A stretch of 64,000 bases of DNA from Flaviflagellibacter sp963786225 (GTDB lineage Bacteria > Pseudomonadota > Alphaproteobacteria > Rhizobiales > Methylopilaceae): positions 310,001-374,000 of the forward strand of contig CAWAYQ010000028.1 in assembly GCA_963786225.1 (NCBI GenBank), in the 5' to 3' direction. The position numbers and the translations under genes were made by a program. The notes under the pieces were generated by a model, which saw only the letters and a list, made by a program, of their open reading frames with translations, was not told the origin of the DNA and searched no databases. Every line of letters starts with the position of its first letter. The first letter of the stretch is position 1. Shown here in pieces: positions 55,652 through 63,914 of the stretch.

Positions 55652-56104
55652 ATGGCACTGCTTAAGAACAAGGATTTTCTGGCCGGCCTGCTTTTTATCA
55701 CAGCCGGTGCGGCATTCCTTTGGCTGAGTCAGGATTACTCGCTCGGCTCAACCCGTCGAATGGGGCCGGGCTATTTCCCCAACTTGCTGTCTATCATTCT
55801 GATGCTTATCGGCGGCGGCGTGATCTTAAATTCCCTTCGATCGCACGATTACGTATCGGCGTTCGCTTTCCGGGGGTTGGCCGCGGTCATCCTAGGAATC
55901 GTTGTTTTCGGTGCTGTGATCCGTGGCGGGGGGATCCTTATCGCCGTGGCCCTTCTGGTGCTGATTTCGGCGCTAGGCAATCCACGCTCGAGATGGCTGC
56001 CTATGTTGGGACTAGCCCTGGGGATGGCTGTGTTTTGCTACGCGATTTTCGTGAAGGCCTTGGGCCTTCCGATCCCGGTGTTCGGCTCCTGGTTTTCGGT
56101 TTAG
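55652..56104 (+). CDS. TctB-like tripartite transporter small membrane subunit
   Basis: A 150-residue protein with four membrane helices and the TctB-family GPGYFPNL motif (MGPGYFPNLLSIILMLIGG, about residues 37-55). TctB partners the large TctA permease and a periplasmic TctC protein in secondary uptake of carboxylates. The ATG at 55652 is chosen over a GTG one codon upstream. The TctA-like gene follows 12 bases later. Confidence 0.9.
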   Translation: MALLKNKDFLAGLLFITAGAAFLWLSQDYSLGSTRRMGPGYFPNLLSIILMLIGGGVILNSLRSHDYVSAFAFRGLAAVILGIVVFGAVIRGGGILIAVALLVLISALGNPRSRWLPMLGLALGMAVFCYAIFVKALGLPIPVFGSWFSV

Positions 56105-56115
56105 GGGCGCGCGCC

Positions 56116-57618
56116 ATGGATCTGCTTACCAATCTCGGCACCGGGTTCGCTGCCGCGCTGTCACTTTCGAGCCTGCTCCACTGTTTCTTTGGGGTTTTGC
56201 TCGGCACACTCATCGGCGTGTTGCCGGGTCTCGGGCCGCTCGCGGCTATCGCCATGCTGCTGCCCGTGACGTTTGCGCTCCCCCCCGTCGAATCCCTCAT
56301 AATGCTGGCGGGCATCTATTACGGAGCCCAGTATGGCGGATCGACGACGGCGATCCTCGTCAACCTTCCCGGTGAATCATCTTCGGTGATGACCGCCGTC
56401 GAGGGGCATCAGATGGCCCGTAAGGGGCGCGCCGGCGCAGCCCTTGCGATAGCCGCCCTCGGCTCCTTCTTCGCCGGAACAGTCGCAACCCTTGTCATCG
56501 CGATGTTTGCTCCACCGCTTGCCCGCATCGCCCTGCAATTCAGCTCCCCTGAGTACTTCGCTCTGATGGTTCTTGGGCTGATCGCGTCGGTCGTCCTCGC
56601 CGTCGGATCGCCAGCAAAGGCTCTCGGCATGGTCGTTCTCGGCCTTTTGCTGGGACTTGCTGGAACCGACGTGATGTCCGGTACGTCGCGCTTTACTCTT
56701 GGCATCGCGGAACTGTCCGATGGGATCAGTTTTGTCGTCGTTGCGATGGGAATTTTCGGGCTGGGCGAGGTCATACGGAATCTCGAGCACACTTTCGGCC
56801 GCGACGTGACCGTCGCCAAGATTGGCTCGCTTTGGCCAACCCGCGAGGAGTTCCGCAGATCCCGCATGCCGGTGATCCGAGGTACGGCCATCGGTTCTGT
56901 CCTCGGCCTTCTACCGGGCGGCGGAGCGTTGCTCGCAGCGTTCGCGTCCTATGCGATCGAAAAGAAGATCTCGCGGAACCCGGAACAGTTCGGCCATGGC
57001 GCCATCGAAGGCGTCGCCGGACCAGAAAGCGCCAACAACGCCGGCGCGCAGACGTCCTTTATTCCGATGCTGACGCTCGGGATCCCGTCCAATCCGATCA
57101 TGGGCCTGATGATCGGCGCGATGATCATCCAGGGCATCCAGCCCGGACCCGGTGTGATGACTGAGCAGCCGCAATTGTTTTGGGGCCTGATCACTTCGAT
57201 GTGGATCGGCAACGTGTTCCTGGTCGTCCTGAACCTGCCGCTGATCGGCATGTGGATCTCGCTTCTGCGGATCCCGTACGACTACCTGTTCCCGGCAATT
57301 CTGGTCTTCTGCGGCATCGGGGTGTTCACGCTGATGAACTCCCAATTTGACGTCTACGCGATGGCCACGTTCGGCGCACTCGGCTACGTTTTCCTGAAGC
57401 TTGGCTGCGAGCCAGCCCCGCTTCTTCTGGGTTTTATCCTCGGGCCGATGATGGAGGAAAATCTGCGCCGGGCGATGCAGATCGCACGCGGCGATCCGAT
57501 GGTCTTCATCGAGCGACCGATCAGCGCCGTGCTCCTGGCTCTCGCCGCAATCATACTCGTTGCCGTCCTGCTTCCCTCGGTTCGTCAGACACGCGAGGTG
57601 GCCTTCCAGGAGGACTAA
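56116..57618 (+). CDS. TctA-like tripartite transporter permease
   Basis: A 500-residue permease with about 11-12 hydrophobic segments and the two TctA signature repeats: GTLIGVLPGLGPLAAIAMLLP (near residue 30) and GLLPGGGALLAAFASYAIE (near residue 265). YGAQYGGSTTAILVNLPGE is also diagnostic. It would import a carboxylate bound by the TctC-like protein encoded after lysR. The gene ends one base before the convergent lysR stop. Confidence 0.94.
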   Translation: MDLLTNLGTGFAAALSLSSLLHCFFGVLLGTLIGVLPGLGPLAAIAMLLPVTFALPPVESLIMLAGIYYGAQYGGSTTAILVNLPGESSSVMTAVEGHQMARKGRAGAALAIAALGSFFAGTVATLVIAMFAPPLARIALQFSSPEYFALMVLGLIASVVLAVGSPAKALGMVVLGLLLGLAGTDVMSGTSRFTLGIAELSDGISFVVVAMGIFGLGEVIRNLEHTFGRDVTVAKIGSLWPTREEFRRSRMPVIRGTAIGSVLGLLPGGGALLAAFASYAIEKKISRNPEQFGHGAIEGVAGPESANNAGAQTSFIPMLTLGIPSNPIMGLMIGAMIIQGIQPGPGVMTEQPQLFWGLITSMWIGNVFLVVLNLPLIGMWISLLRIPYDYLFPAILVFCGIGVFTLMNSQFDVYAMATFGALGYVFLKLGCEPAPLLLGFILGPMMEENLRRAMQIARGDPMVFIERPISAVLLALAAIILVAVLLPSVRQTREVAFQED

Positions 57619-58533
57619 TCATTGATCCCAATAAGGCGGCGCACCGTAATATTTTCGCATGAAGTCTACGAAAACACGGATCGCCTGCGATACGCGCGCC
57701 GCGTGAGCATAGACGGCGTAAAGATCGCGAGCCTCCCGCGTCAGCTCCCCCGACCAATCCTCCAGAAGAGGGGTCAGCGCACCGCTTTTTATGTCGTCGG
57801 TCGCAGCCCAGGTTCCAAGAAGGGCGATACCCAGTCCTTTGATGGCAGCAGCATGCAGCGCCTCCGAATTGTTGGCGCTCATCGTTCCCTTTACCGGGAT
57901 GGCCCGCACCTCACCGCCCTTCCGAAAGTACCAGGCGCTGCGCATCGTGTAGAGGGTGTGGATCAGGCAATTGTGCCGTTCCAATTCCTCGGGGCTCGCC
58001 GGGCTGCCGTGAAGCGCGAGGTAATCCGAACTCGCGCACAAAACCCTGCGGGTGGTGGCCAGCTTCGCCGCGATAAAGGTGGAATCGCGCAAATGGCCCA
58101 TCCGGAAAGAGATATCCACTCCCGACACGATAGGATCCACCTGCCTGTCGAACAGGCCGAGATTTATGCGCATCCCCGGATATTGCTCGAGGAACGCTGG
58201 AATGGCCGGCACCACGTGAAGTCGTCCGAACGCCGCGGGCGCACCCACGCTGAGGGTACCGCTCGGTGAGGCAGACGAGCCCCTGACGGCGTGGACCGTT
58301 TCCGAGATGTCTTCGAGGATCTTCACCGCCCGGGGAAGAAAGGTCTGACCTGCGTCGGTCAGGCTGAGCCCCCGCGTCGTGCGCGAGATCAACGTTACTC
58401 CAAGATGGTCCTCCAAGGCCGCGAGCTGCTTCGATATTGCCGAAGGCGTGAGGTGTTGGCTGCGCCCCGCCTCCGATAGCGAGTGTGCGGCGGCGGCGGC
58501 GACAAATGTCTCCATGCAGCGAACAAGATCCAT
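57619..58533 (-). CDS. LysR-family regulator of the catabolic cluster
   Basis: A 304-residue LysR protein: the winged helix-turn-helix at residues 3-60 (MDLVRCMETFVAAAAAHSLSEAGR, then SAISKQLAALEDHLG) and an effector-binding domain. CrgA-type motifs (GTLSVGAPAAFGRLHVVPAI, DISFRMGHL) are present. It is transcribed away from the TctC-like gene and towards tctA, so it sits inside the transporter locus. The start at 58533 is supported by GGAAAGG and by the family-typical N-terminus. It probably senses the imported substrate. Confidence 0.93.
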   Translation of the reverse strand: MDLVRCMETFVAAAAAHSLSEAGRSQHLTPSAISKQLAALEDHLGVTLISRTTRGLSLTDAGQTFLPRAVKILEDISETVHAVRGSSASPSGTLSVGAPAAFGRLHVVPAIPAFLEQYPGMRINLGLFDRQVDPIVSGVDISFRMGHLRDSTFIAAKLATTRRVLCASSDYLALHGSPASPEELERHNCLIHTLYTMRSAWYFRKGGEVRAIPVKGTMSANNSEALHAAAIKGLGIALLGTWAATDDIKSGALTPLLEDWSGELTREARDLYAVYAHAARVSQAIRVFVDFMRKYYGAPPYWDQ

Positions 58534-58540
58534 CTCGACC

Positions 58541-58578
58541 TTTCCAAACTCGATCAGCAGATTGGAAGATTTTTCCAA
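58541..58578. promoter_or_regulatory. Candidate LysR box between lysR and tctC
   Basis: A perfect 17-base palindrome, TTGGAAGATTTTTCCAA, at 58562-58578 with an additional TTTCCAA at 58541-58547. It lies between the divergent lysR (start 58533) and tctC-like (start 58647) genes, the usual site for LysR autoregulation and target activation. The motif is shared with 55557-55587. Confidence 0.65.
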
Positions 58579-58646
58579 ATGGTTCGAACGGGAGAACCGT
58601 ATGATCCCAGATGATCCGGCGGACAAGTCCGGACTGGGAGGAAATG

Positions 58647-59621
58647 ATGAGAAACCTATTTTCCGTTCTGGCAGGAGTTTTCGCGGCGACCTTGGCCGGG
58701 GCGCCGATCGCATCGGCGCAGCCGTATCCTGACAAACCGGTGACTCTCGTAGTTGCGTTCCCACCTGGCGGCCCGAGCGATGTGCTGGCGCGCATCGTCG
58801 GGAAAAAAATGTCCGATATCCTCGGGCAGACCTTCGTGATCGACAATCGCCCAGGTGCCGGCGGCAACGTGGCGGCGGAGTTCGTCGCCCGGTCAGCGCC
58901 CGATGGCTACACGCTGTTGATGGGCAACAACAGCATCCTCGCCACGAACGCGGCTCTCTATTCAAAAATCACCTACAACGCGGCCAAGGACTTCCTGCCG
59001 ATCGGCCTCGTGGGCTCGCAGGCGAACATTCTGGTTGTGAATCCCAATGTGCCGGCGAAATCCATGGATGAACTGATCGCGCTCTCCAAGGTGAAGCCGG
59101 GCGAGCTAAGCTTCGCCTCCTCGGGCTATGGCGCCGCGGCGCATCTCGCCGGCGAACTCTTCAAGACGGAAGCGAAGGTCCAGATCGACCACATTCCCTA
59201 CAAAGGCGCGGCTCCGGCCCTTCAGGACGTCATCACCGGGCAAGTTGACATGATGTTCGCTACCGCTGCTTCCGTCGCCGGCCATATCAAGGCCAACTCG
59301 GTACGCGCGCTTGCCGTAACCACGCCAAAGCGGATCGCTCTATTCCCCGATCTGCCTACGATTGACGAGCTTGGCCTGAAGGGCTTCGACGCAACGACGT
59401 GGCATGGTCTTGTCGCGCCTTCTGGGACCTCTTCCGAGATCATCGCAAAACTCCAAACGACGATGGTCGACGCGCTGGGCGACGAGGCCGTCCGGAAGTC
59501 CTTGACCGACCTCGGCGTAGAGATCGTGGGGAGCAGTTCCCAGGAATTCGCCGACTACATCAAAGCGGAAACGCCGAAATGGGAGGCGATCGTTCGCGCC
59601 TCCGGCGCCAAGCTCGACTGA
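58647..59621 (+). CDS. TctC-like periplasmic solute-binding protein
   Basis: A 324-residue binding protein of the tripartite tricarboxylate (Bug) family with a signal peptide (LAGVFAATLAGAPIASA). YPDKPVTLVVAFPPGGPSDVLARIV, the conserved Bug N-terminus, and PGAGGNVAAEFVARSAPDGYTLLMGN are canonical; these contact carboxylate ligands through water molecules. GGGAGG five bases upstream favours 58647 over the adjoining ATG at 58644. It is the first gene of a five-gene catabolic run. Confidence 0.93.
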   Translation: MRNLFSVLAGVFAATLAGAPIASAQPYPDKPVTLVVAFPPGGPSDVLARIVGKKMSDILGQTFVIDNRPGAGGNVAAEFVARSAPDGYTLLMGNNSILATNAALYSKITYNAAKDFLPIGLVGSQANILVVNPNVPAKSMDELIALSKVKPGELSFASSGYGAAAHLAGELFKTEAKVQIDHIPYKGAAPALQDVITGQVDMMFATAASVAGHIKANSVRALAVTTPKRIALFPDLPTIDELGLKGFDATTWHGLVAPSGTSSEIIAKLQTTMVDALGDEAVRKSLTDLGVEIVGSSSQEFADYIKAETPKWEAIVRASGAKLD

Positions 59622-59627
59622 CCCCCG

Positions 59628-60551
59628 ATGCGCGCGAACGATATTGCGTGTCCGGCTCCCGATAGGGAGCCCCGCAGGCCCCGGACAGTCTTTCCGCCGG
59701 GGACCTGCGATACGCATGCCCATGTCTGTGGACCGGCGGCGGCGTTTCCGTACGCCGAGGAGCGGATTTACACGCCGCCGGATTCCACGCTCGAAAATTA
59801 TCTGTCCCTCTTGGACAAATTGGGCATCGAGCGCGCCGTTCTGGTTCAGCCCAGCGTCTATGGCACCGACAACCGCGCACTTCTTGATGCCCTTTCGCGG
59901 GTAAAAACCGGGTTGCGCGGGGTTGCCGTGGTCGACGATGAGATTGAGCCCGACGCGGTGAGAGAACTCGACGACGCGGGTATCCGCGGCGTTCGGCTTA
60001 ATGTCGTGGATCACAGCGGACCGAGGAATGTCATCCCGCTCGAGCGTGTGCGCACGCTGGCCCGCACGATCGCACCTTTCGGTTGGCACATCGAGTTTCT
60101 CGTCAACGTCGATGAAGCGGGCGATTTCGCCGCCGCCGTGAGCGACCTTCCGGTCGACGTCGTGATCGGCCACCTTGGCTATCCACGCAGGGGCGCGGAC
60201 GCGTGGCTGCACGCACCCGAGTTCGACACCTTCCTGCGATTTTTCGAAAAAGGACGGTGCTGGATCAAGCTCACCGCGCCCTACCGGATCTCCGCGGCGG
60301 TCGACCTGCCTTACCTTGATGTTGCGCCGCTTGCTCGTCGGCTCGCGGAAAGCAATCCCGACCGGCTCCTGTGGGGCACCGACTGGCCTCACGTCATGAT
60401 GAAAAAACCGATGCCGAACGACGGTGACCTGAGCGATCTGGTTGCCGATTGGCTGCCAGACGCCGCACTGCTCGAACGCGTGCTGGTGGCCAATCCAGCC
60501 CGGCTATTCCGATTTTCCGAAACCGAGCGCATCGGCGAGCCGATCGCTTGA
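59628..60551 (+). CDS. LigI-like TIM-barrel amidohydrolase
   Basis: A 307-residue metal-dependent hydrolase of the COG3618 (2-pyrone-4,6-dicarboxylate hydrolase-like) family. The metal motif CDTHAHVCGP (HxH) is at residues 27-36; ERAVLVQPSVYGTDN, VIGHLGYPRRG and the catalytic Asp in LLWGTDWPHVMM follow. Family members hydrolyse lactones. It starts six bases after the TctC stop without a clear ribosome site, so coupling is likely. The substrate may be a carboxylated lactone, inferred from the carboxylate transporter. Confidence 0.88.
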   Translation: MRANDIACPAPDREPRRPRTVFPPGTCDTHAHVCGPAAAFPYAEERIYTPPDSTLENYLSLLDKLGIERAVLVQPSVYGTDNRALLDALSRVKTGLRGVAVVDDEIEPDAVRELDDAGIRGVRLNVVDHSGPRNVIPLERVRTLARTIAPFGWHIEFLVNVDEAGDFAAAVSDLPVDVVIGHLGYPRRGADAWLHAPEFDTFLRFFEKGRCWIKLTAPYRISAAVDLPYLDVAPLARRLAESNPDRLLWGTDWPHVMMKKPMPNDGDLSDLVADWLPDAALLERVLVANPARLFRFSETERIGEPIA

Positions 60552-60618
60552 TACCGACCTTTTCACCCAGCTCGCCGGCAGACCTGATCGCCTTCCGGAG
60601 AGAGGAACGGAGCAATGC

Positions 60619-61788
60619 ATGCGGGCCGAGCAGTCGAAGAACTTCCGCCTCCTGGGACACGATCCTTCTGCGGCATGGGGTGGGGGCAGCCTCGTCGAGA
60701 TCCACAAGGGTTTTGCCTATGTGGGCGCCGTGGGTAGCAATGCCCGCCAAATGCACGGCTTCACCGTCCATGACGTGCGCGATCCGACGAAGCCGCGCAA
60801 GGTCTGGGAGTTCAAAGCCCCTCCGGGAATCCAGATGCACAAGTTGCGCATCGTCGGCGGCGATTTCCTTTATGTGAATTCGGAAGCGCTGAGCGGCGAG
60901 GCGGGAAAAGGGGCGCGGGGCGGCTTCTACATCTTCGACATCAGCCGGCCGGCGGAACCGAAGCTTGCCGGCTTTTTCGATATGCCCGGGAGCGGCCCGC
61001 ACAGGTTTGGCGTGGACAACAAACTGGGCCTAGCCTTCTTCCCCAACGATGCGGAGGGCTGGGACCGGCGGGTCATCTGGACGATGGACGTCTCCGATCC
61101 GCTGAAGCCCAAAGTCATCAGCATTTTCGGCCTGCCCTCGCAGAAGACCAGCGGCACGGAACTGGGGAATGATCCCACACCTGCGGAAACCGCCTGTACC
61201 CTGCACGGTCCGCCTATAGTCCGCGGCAACAGGATGTATGCCGCTTTCTGGGGCGGCGGCGTCGCAGTCATCGACTGCACCGACCATCGCGACCTGAAAC
61301 TGATCGGCCACGTCAACTGGTCGCCGCCATTCGTGGGTTCCACGCATACGGCCTGCCCCATCGGCGACCGGCCCTACCTCGTCGTGACGGATGAGGCGCG
61401 CGCGAAGCAGAATTACTGGGATAGTCAGTTCATGTGGATCGTGGACATCCGGCAGGAGAGCAACCCCCTTCCGGTCTCGACCTGGTTCCCTGAACGCGAG
61501 ACCTATTTCCATCGGGAAGGCCGTTTCGGCGCTCACAACATAATCGAGCAGATCGCGGCCACGGGACCGTGGAAGGATCTGGTCTTCATCACCTATTTCA
61601 ACGCCGGTCTCCGGGCCGTTGACGTCAGCGATGTGCTGCGACCGCGAGAGACTGGTTTCTATGTCCCTGCGCGCGCCGAGGGTCAGCGCGAGATTCAATC
61701 CAACGACATCGGCGCCGACGAGCACGGCCGTCTTTACCTGATCGATCGCTGGGACGGCGGCATGCACATCATCGAATACACCGGCTGA
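60619..61788 (+). CDS. LVIVD-repeat beta-propeller protein
   Basis: A 389-residue protein built of LVIVD-type repeats (FTVHDVRDPTKPRKVWEF, FYIFDISRPAEPKLAGFF, IWTMDVSDPLKPKVISIF, VAVIDCTDHRDLKLIG, RAVDVSDVLRPRETGF), which form a bacterial beta propeller. It has no signal peptide. GGAG six bases upstream decides the start at 60619. The biochemical role is unknown; some relatives in catabolic clusters are thought to bind or isomerise substrates such as lactones. It lies between the amidohydrolase and the SDR. Confidence 0.87.
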   Translation: MRAEQSKNFRLLGHDPSAAWGGGSLVEIHKGFAYVGAVGSNARQMHGFTVHDVRDPTKPRKVWEFKAPPGIQMHKLRIVGGDFLYVNSEALSGEAGKGARGGFYIFDISRPAEPKLAGFFDMPGSGPHRFGVDNKLGLAFFPNDAEGWDRRVIWTMDVSDPLKPKVISIFGLPSQKTSGTELGNDPTPAETACTLHGPPIVRGNRMYAAFWGGGVAVIDCTDHRDLKLIGHVNWSPPFVGSTHTACPIGDRPYLVVTDEARAKQNYWDSQFMWIVDIRQESNPLPVSTWFPERETYFHREGRFGAHNIIEQIAATGPWKDLVFITYFNAGLRAVDVSDVLRPRETGFYVPARAEGQREIQSNDIGADEHGRLYLIDRWDGGMHIIEYTG

Positions 61789-61815
61789 TTAGACGTTCAT
61801 CGAAAGGGATTCAGA

Positions 61816-62598
61816 TTGGACCTCGGTCTTAAAAACAAAACCGCTCTCGTTCTGGGGGCCGGTGGTGGGCTCGGCAGCGCGATTGCGCTGTCGCTCGCTC
61901 GCGAGGGTGCGAATATCGCGCTTGCCGACATCTCGAAGGAGAGCGTCGAGCGGACCGCCGGCGATATCGCGGGCGCAACGAGACCTCTGGTGCTGGAATG
62001 GGACATCTCCGACCTGGCGCAGATCGAGCCGCGCATCGCCGAGATCGAGGCCGCGCTCGGTCCGGTCGATGTGCTGGTCAACAACACCGGCGGCCCGCCG
62101 CCGACCCCGGCCTCGGGGCAGGATCCGGCGCTGTGGGCCAAGCATTTCAATGCCATGGTACTGTCGGTCATCGGCATCACCGACCGGGTCCTGCCGGGCA
62201 TGCGCGCGCGCAAATGGGGGCGCATCATCACCTCGACCTCGTCGGGCGTGGTCGCGCCGATCCCGAATCTCGCGGTGTCCAACGCGCTGCGGCTGTCGCT
62301 GGTCGGCTGGTCGAAGACGCTGGCCCGCGAAGTGGCCCGGGACGGCATCACCGCCAACATCGTCCTGCCCGGCCGCATCGCGACCGACCGCATCCGCTTT
62401 CTCGACGAGCAGAAGGCCAAGCGCGAAGGCCGCGAGGTCGGCGAGGTATCGGCGGAAAGCACGGCCAGCATTCCGGTTGGCCGCTACGGCGAACCACGGG
62501 AATATGGCGATGTCGTCGCTTTCCTGGCGAGCGAGCGAGCGTCCTATGTCACGGGATCGGTGATCCGCATCGATGGCGGGCTGATCGCCAGCATCTGA
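61816..62598 (+). CDS. Atypical SDR lacking the YxxxK motif
   Basis: A 260-residue Rossmann-fold protein (LVLGAGGGLGSAIALSLAREG, cofactor loop; VDVLVNNTGGPPP; ITSTSSGVVAP). The C-terminal IRIDGG end is typical of SDRs. In place of the catalytic YxxxK there is LAVSN (PNLAVSNALRLSL), so both Tyr and Lys are replaced. This matches the 'BKR-like SDR-like' subgroup that deviates in the catalytic tetrad. It has a TTG start with AAAGGGA upstream. It may be a dehydratase or binding protein rather than a classical reductase. It is part of the catabolic run. Confidence 0.88.
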   Translation: MDLGLKNKTALVLGAGGGLGSAIALSLAREGANIALADISKESVERTAGDIAGATRPLVLEWDISDLAQIEPRIAEIEAALGPVDVLVNNTGGPPPTPASGQDPALWAKHFNAMVLSVIGITDRVLPGMRARKWGRIITSTSSGVVAPIPNLAVSNALRLSLVGWSKTLAREVARDGITANIVLPGRIATDRIRFLDEQKAKREGREVGEVSAESTASIPVGRYGEPREYGDVVAFLASERASYVTGSVIRIDGGLIASI

Positions 62599-62634
62599 CC
62601 TATTGACCCCAATAAGTTTCCGAAAGACACGACC

Positions 62635-63565
62635 ATGCTTCTCAACGAACAGGCCGAAGGCGTCTACGCGATCGCGCCGACCCCTTTCGAACCCGACGGC
62701 CGCCTCGACACCAAATCGATCGACACCATGGTCGATTTCTATGCCGCGGCCGGCGTCACCGGCCTGACGATCCTCGGCATCATGGGCGAGGCGCCGAAGC
62801 TCGAGGCTGACGAGGCGCTCGCCATCGTCAAGCAGGTGGTCAAGCGTGCCAACGGGCTTCCGATCATTGTCGGGGTGTCTGCACCCGGCTTTGCCGCGAT
62901 GAAATCATTGGCTCGGGCATCGATGGACAACGGCACAGCCGGCGTGATGATCGCGCCGCCGCCGTCGCTCCGGACCGACGACCAGATCATCGGCTATTAC
63001 GCACAGGCGATCGAGGCGATCGGCGGCGACATCCCCGTCGTCGTCCAGGATTACCCGCTGACGCTATCGGTCGTCATGACGCCGAAGGTCATCCGCCAGA
63101 TCGTCGATGAACCACCCGTCCTGCGTCATGCTCAAGCACGAAGACTGGCCGGGGCTCGAGAAGATCACCGCGCTGCGCGGCTTTCAAAGCGAGGGGTCGA
63201 TGCGGCCGATTTCCATCCTGACCGGCAACGGCGCACTGTTCCTCGATTTCGAGATGGAGCGCGGTGCAGACGGCGCGATGACCGGCTACGCCTTTCCCGA
63301 CATGCTGGTCGATGTGGTGCGCCTGTCCAAGGCCGGCGAGCGCGACCGCGCGCACGATTTGTTCGACGCCCATCTGCCGCTGGTGCGCTACGAGCAGCAG
63401 CAGGGCGTTGGGCTCGCGGTCCGCAAATATGTGCTTCAAAAGCGCGGCGCCATCGCCCACGACGCCCAACGCAAGCCCGGACCCGCCCTCACCAGCAGCG
63501 CCAAGGCCGAGATCGAATATCTGCTGCGCCGCCTGGCGAAAGTCGATCCGCGGGCAAACCTGTAG
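62635..63565 (+). CDS. DapA-family lyase/aldolase, frameshifted
   Basis: A class-I aldolase-fold protein of about 310 aa. The N-terminal part (GVYAIAPTPFEPDGRLD, GLTILGIMGEAPKL) and Tyr140 (VVVQDYPLT) are in the first frame. After one extra C near 63110 the second frame supplies the Schiff-base Lys (VMLKHEDWPG), LTGNGALFLDFEMERGADG and the C-terminus. It lacks the GTTGE relay and the Tyr-IPPR pocket of true DapA, so it is probably a dehydratase or aldolase for a keto acid made by this pathway. It is the last gene of the cluster. Confidence 0.87.
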
Positions 63566-63701
63566 CGATGGCAAGACGGGAGACAAATCCGGTTCCCCCG
63601 ACCGAACGAATCGTGGTGGCCGGTGTAACGACGCTGGGAGGTAGTCGGGCGGTTAACTGCTCAGCGCAGCGGAAGCCCGGCGCGACAAGTCCAAAGCCGC
63701 C

Positions 63702-63800
63702 TCACAAAGCGATGACGTCAATCACGCGTCCGGGTACGGCCTGCGCCAGTTGAGCCACGTGGCTGTGATGCGTGAAGAGGATGACCTGCTGACCCTTGAA
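63702..63800 (-). pseudogene. C-terminal remnant of YhaN/SbcC-like ATPase
   Basis: The minus strand reads GQQVILFTHHSHVAQLAQAV and ends VIDVIAL then a stop at 63704-63702. THH-HVxxLA near the end is typical of the nucleotide-binding tail of YhaN/RecN-like ATPases. The rest of the gene is missing; the sequence runs into integrase fragment 3. Probably a recombination scar. The piece is too short for a firm family call. Confidence 0.5.
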
Positions 63801-63875
63801 GACCTGTCGCGCGTGATCGCGGACACCTTCGACGTGGCGAGAGGAGACGCGGCGCAACGAAGCGGTGTTCGCGAT
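63788..63875 (+). pseudogene. Tyrosine-recombinase gene fragment 3
   Basis: About 88 bases matching 48235-48323 of fragment 1: LTLEDLSRVIADTFDV, then GGAGACGCGGCGCAACGAAG in another frame. It lies about 220 bases after the catabolic cluster and so marks the far side of the accessory block. Overlaps the ATPase remnant by a few bases on the other strand. Confidence 0.55.
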
Positions 63876-63914
63876 GACGCCGCTTGCCGAACCGCGGATA
63901 TCAGAAGCCCCCGG

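Noticed and set aside
62635..63565. A second dapA for lysine synthesis
   Set aside because: It lacks the GTTGE relay and IPPR pocket residues of true DapA, and the complete dapA is at 35316-36209.
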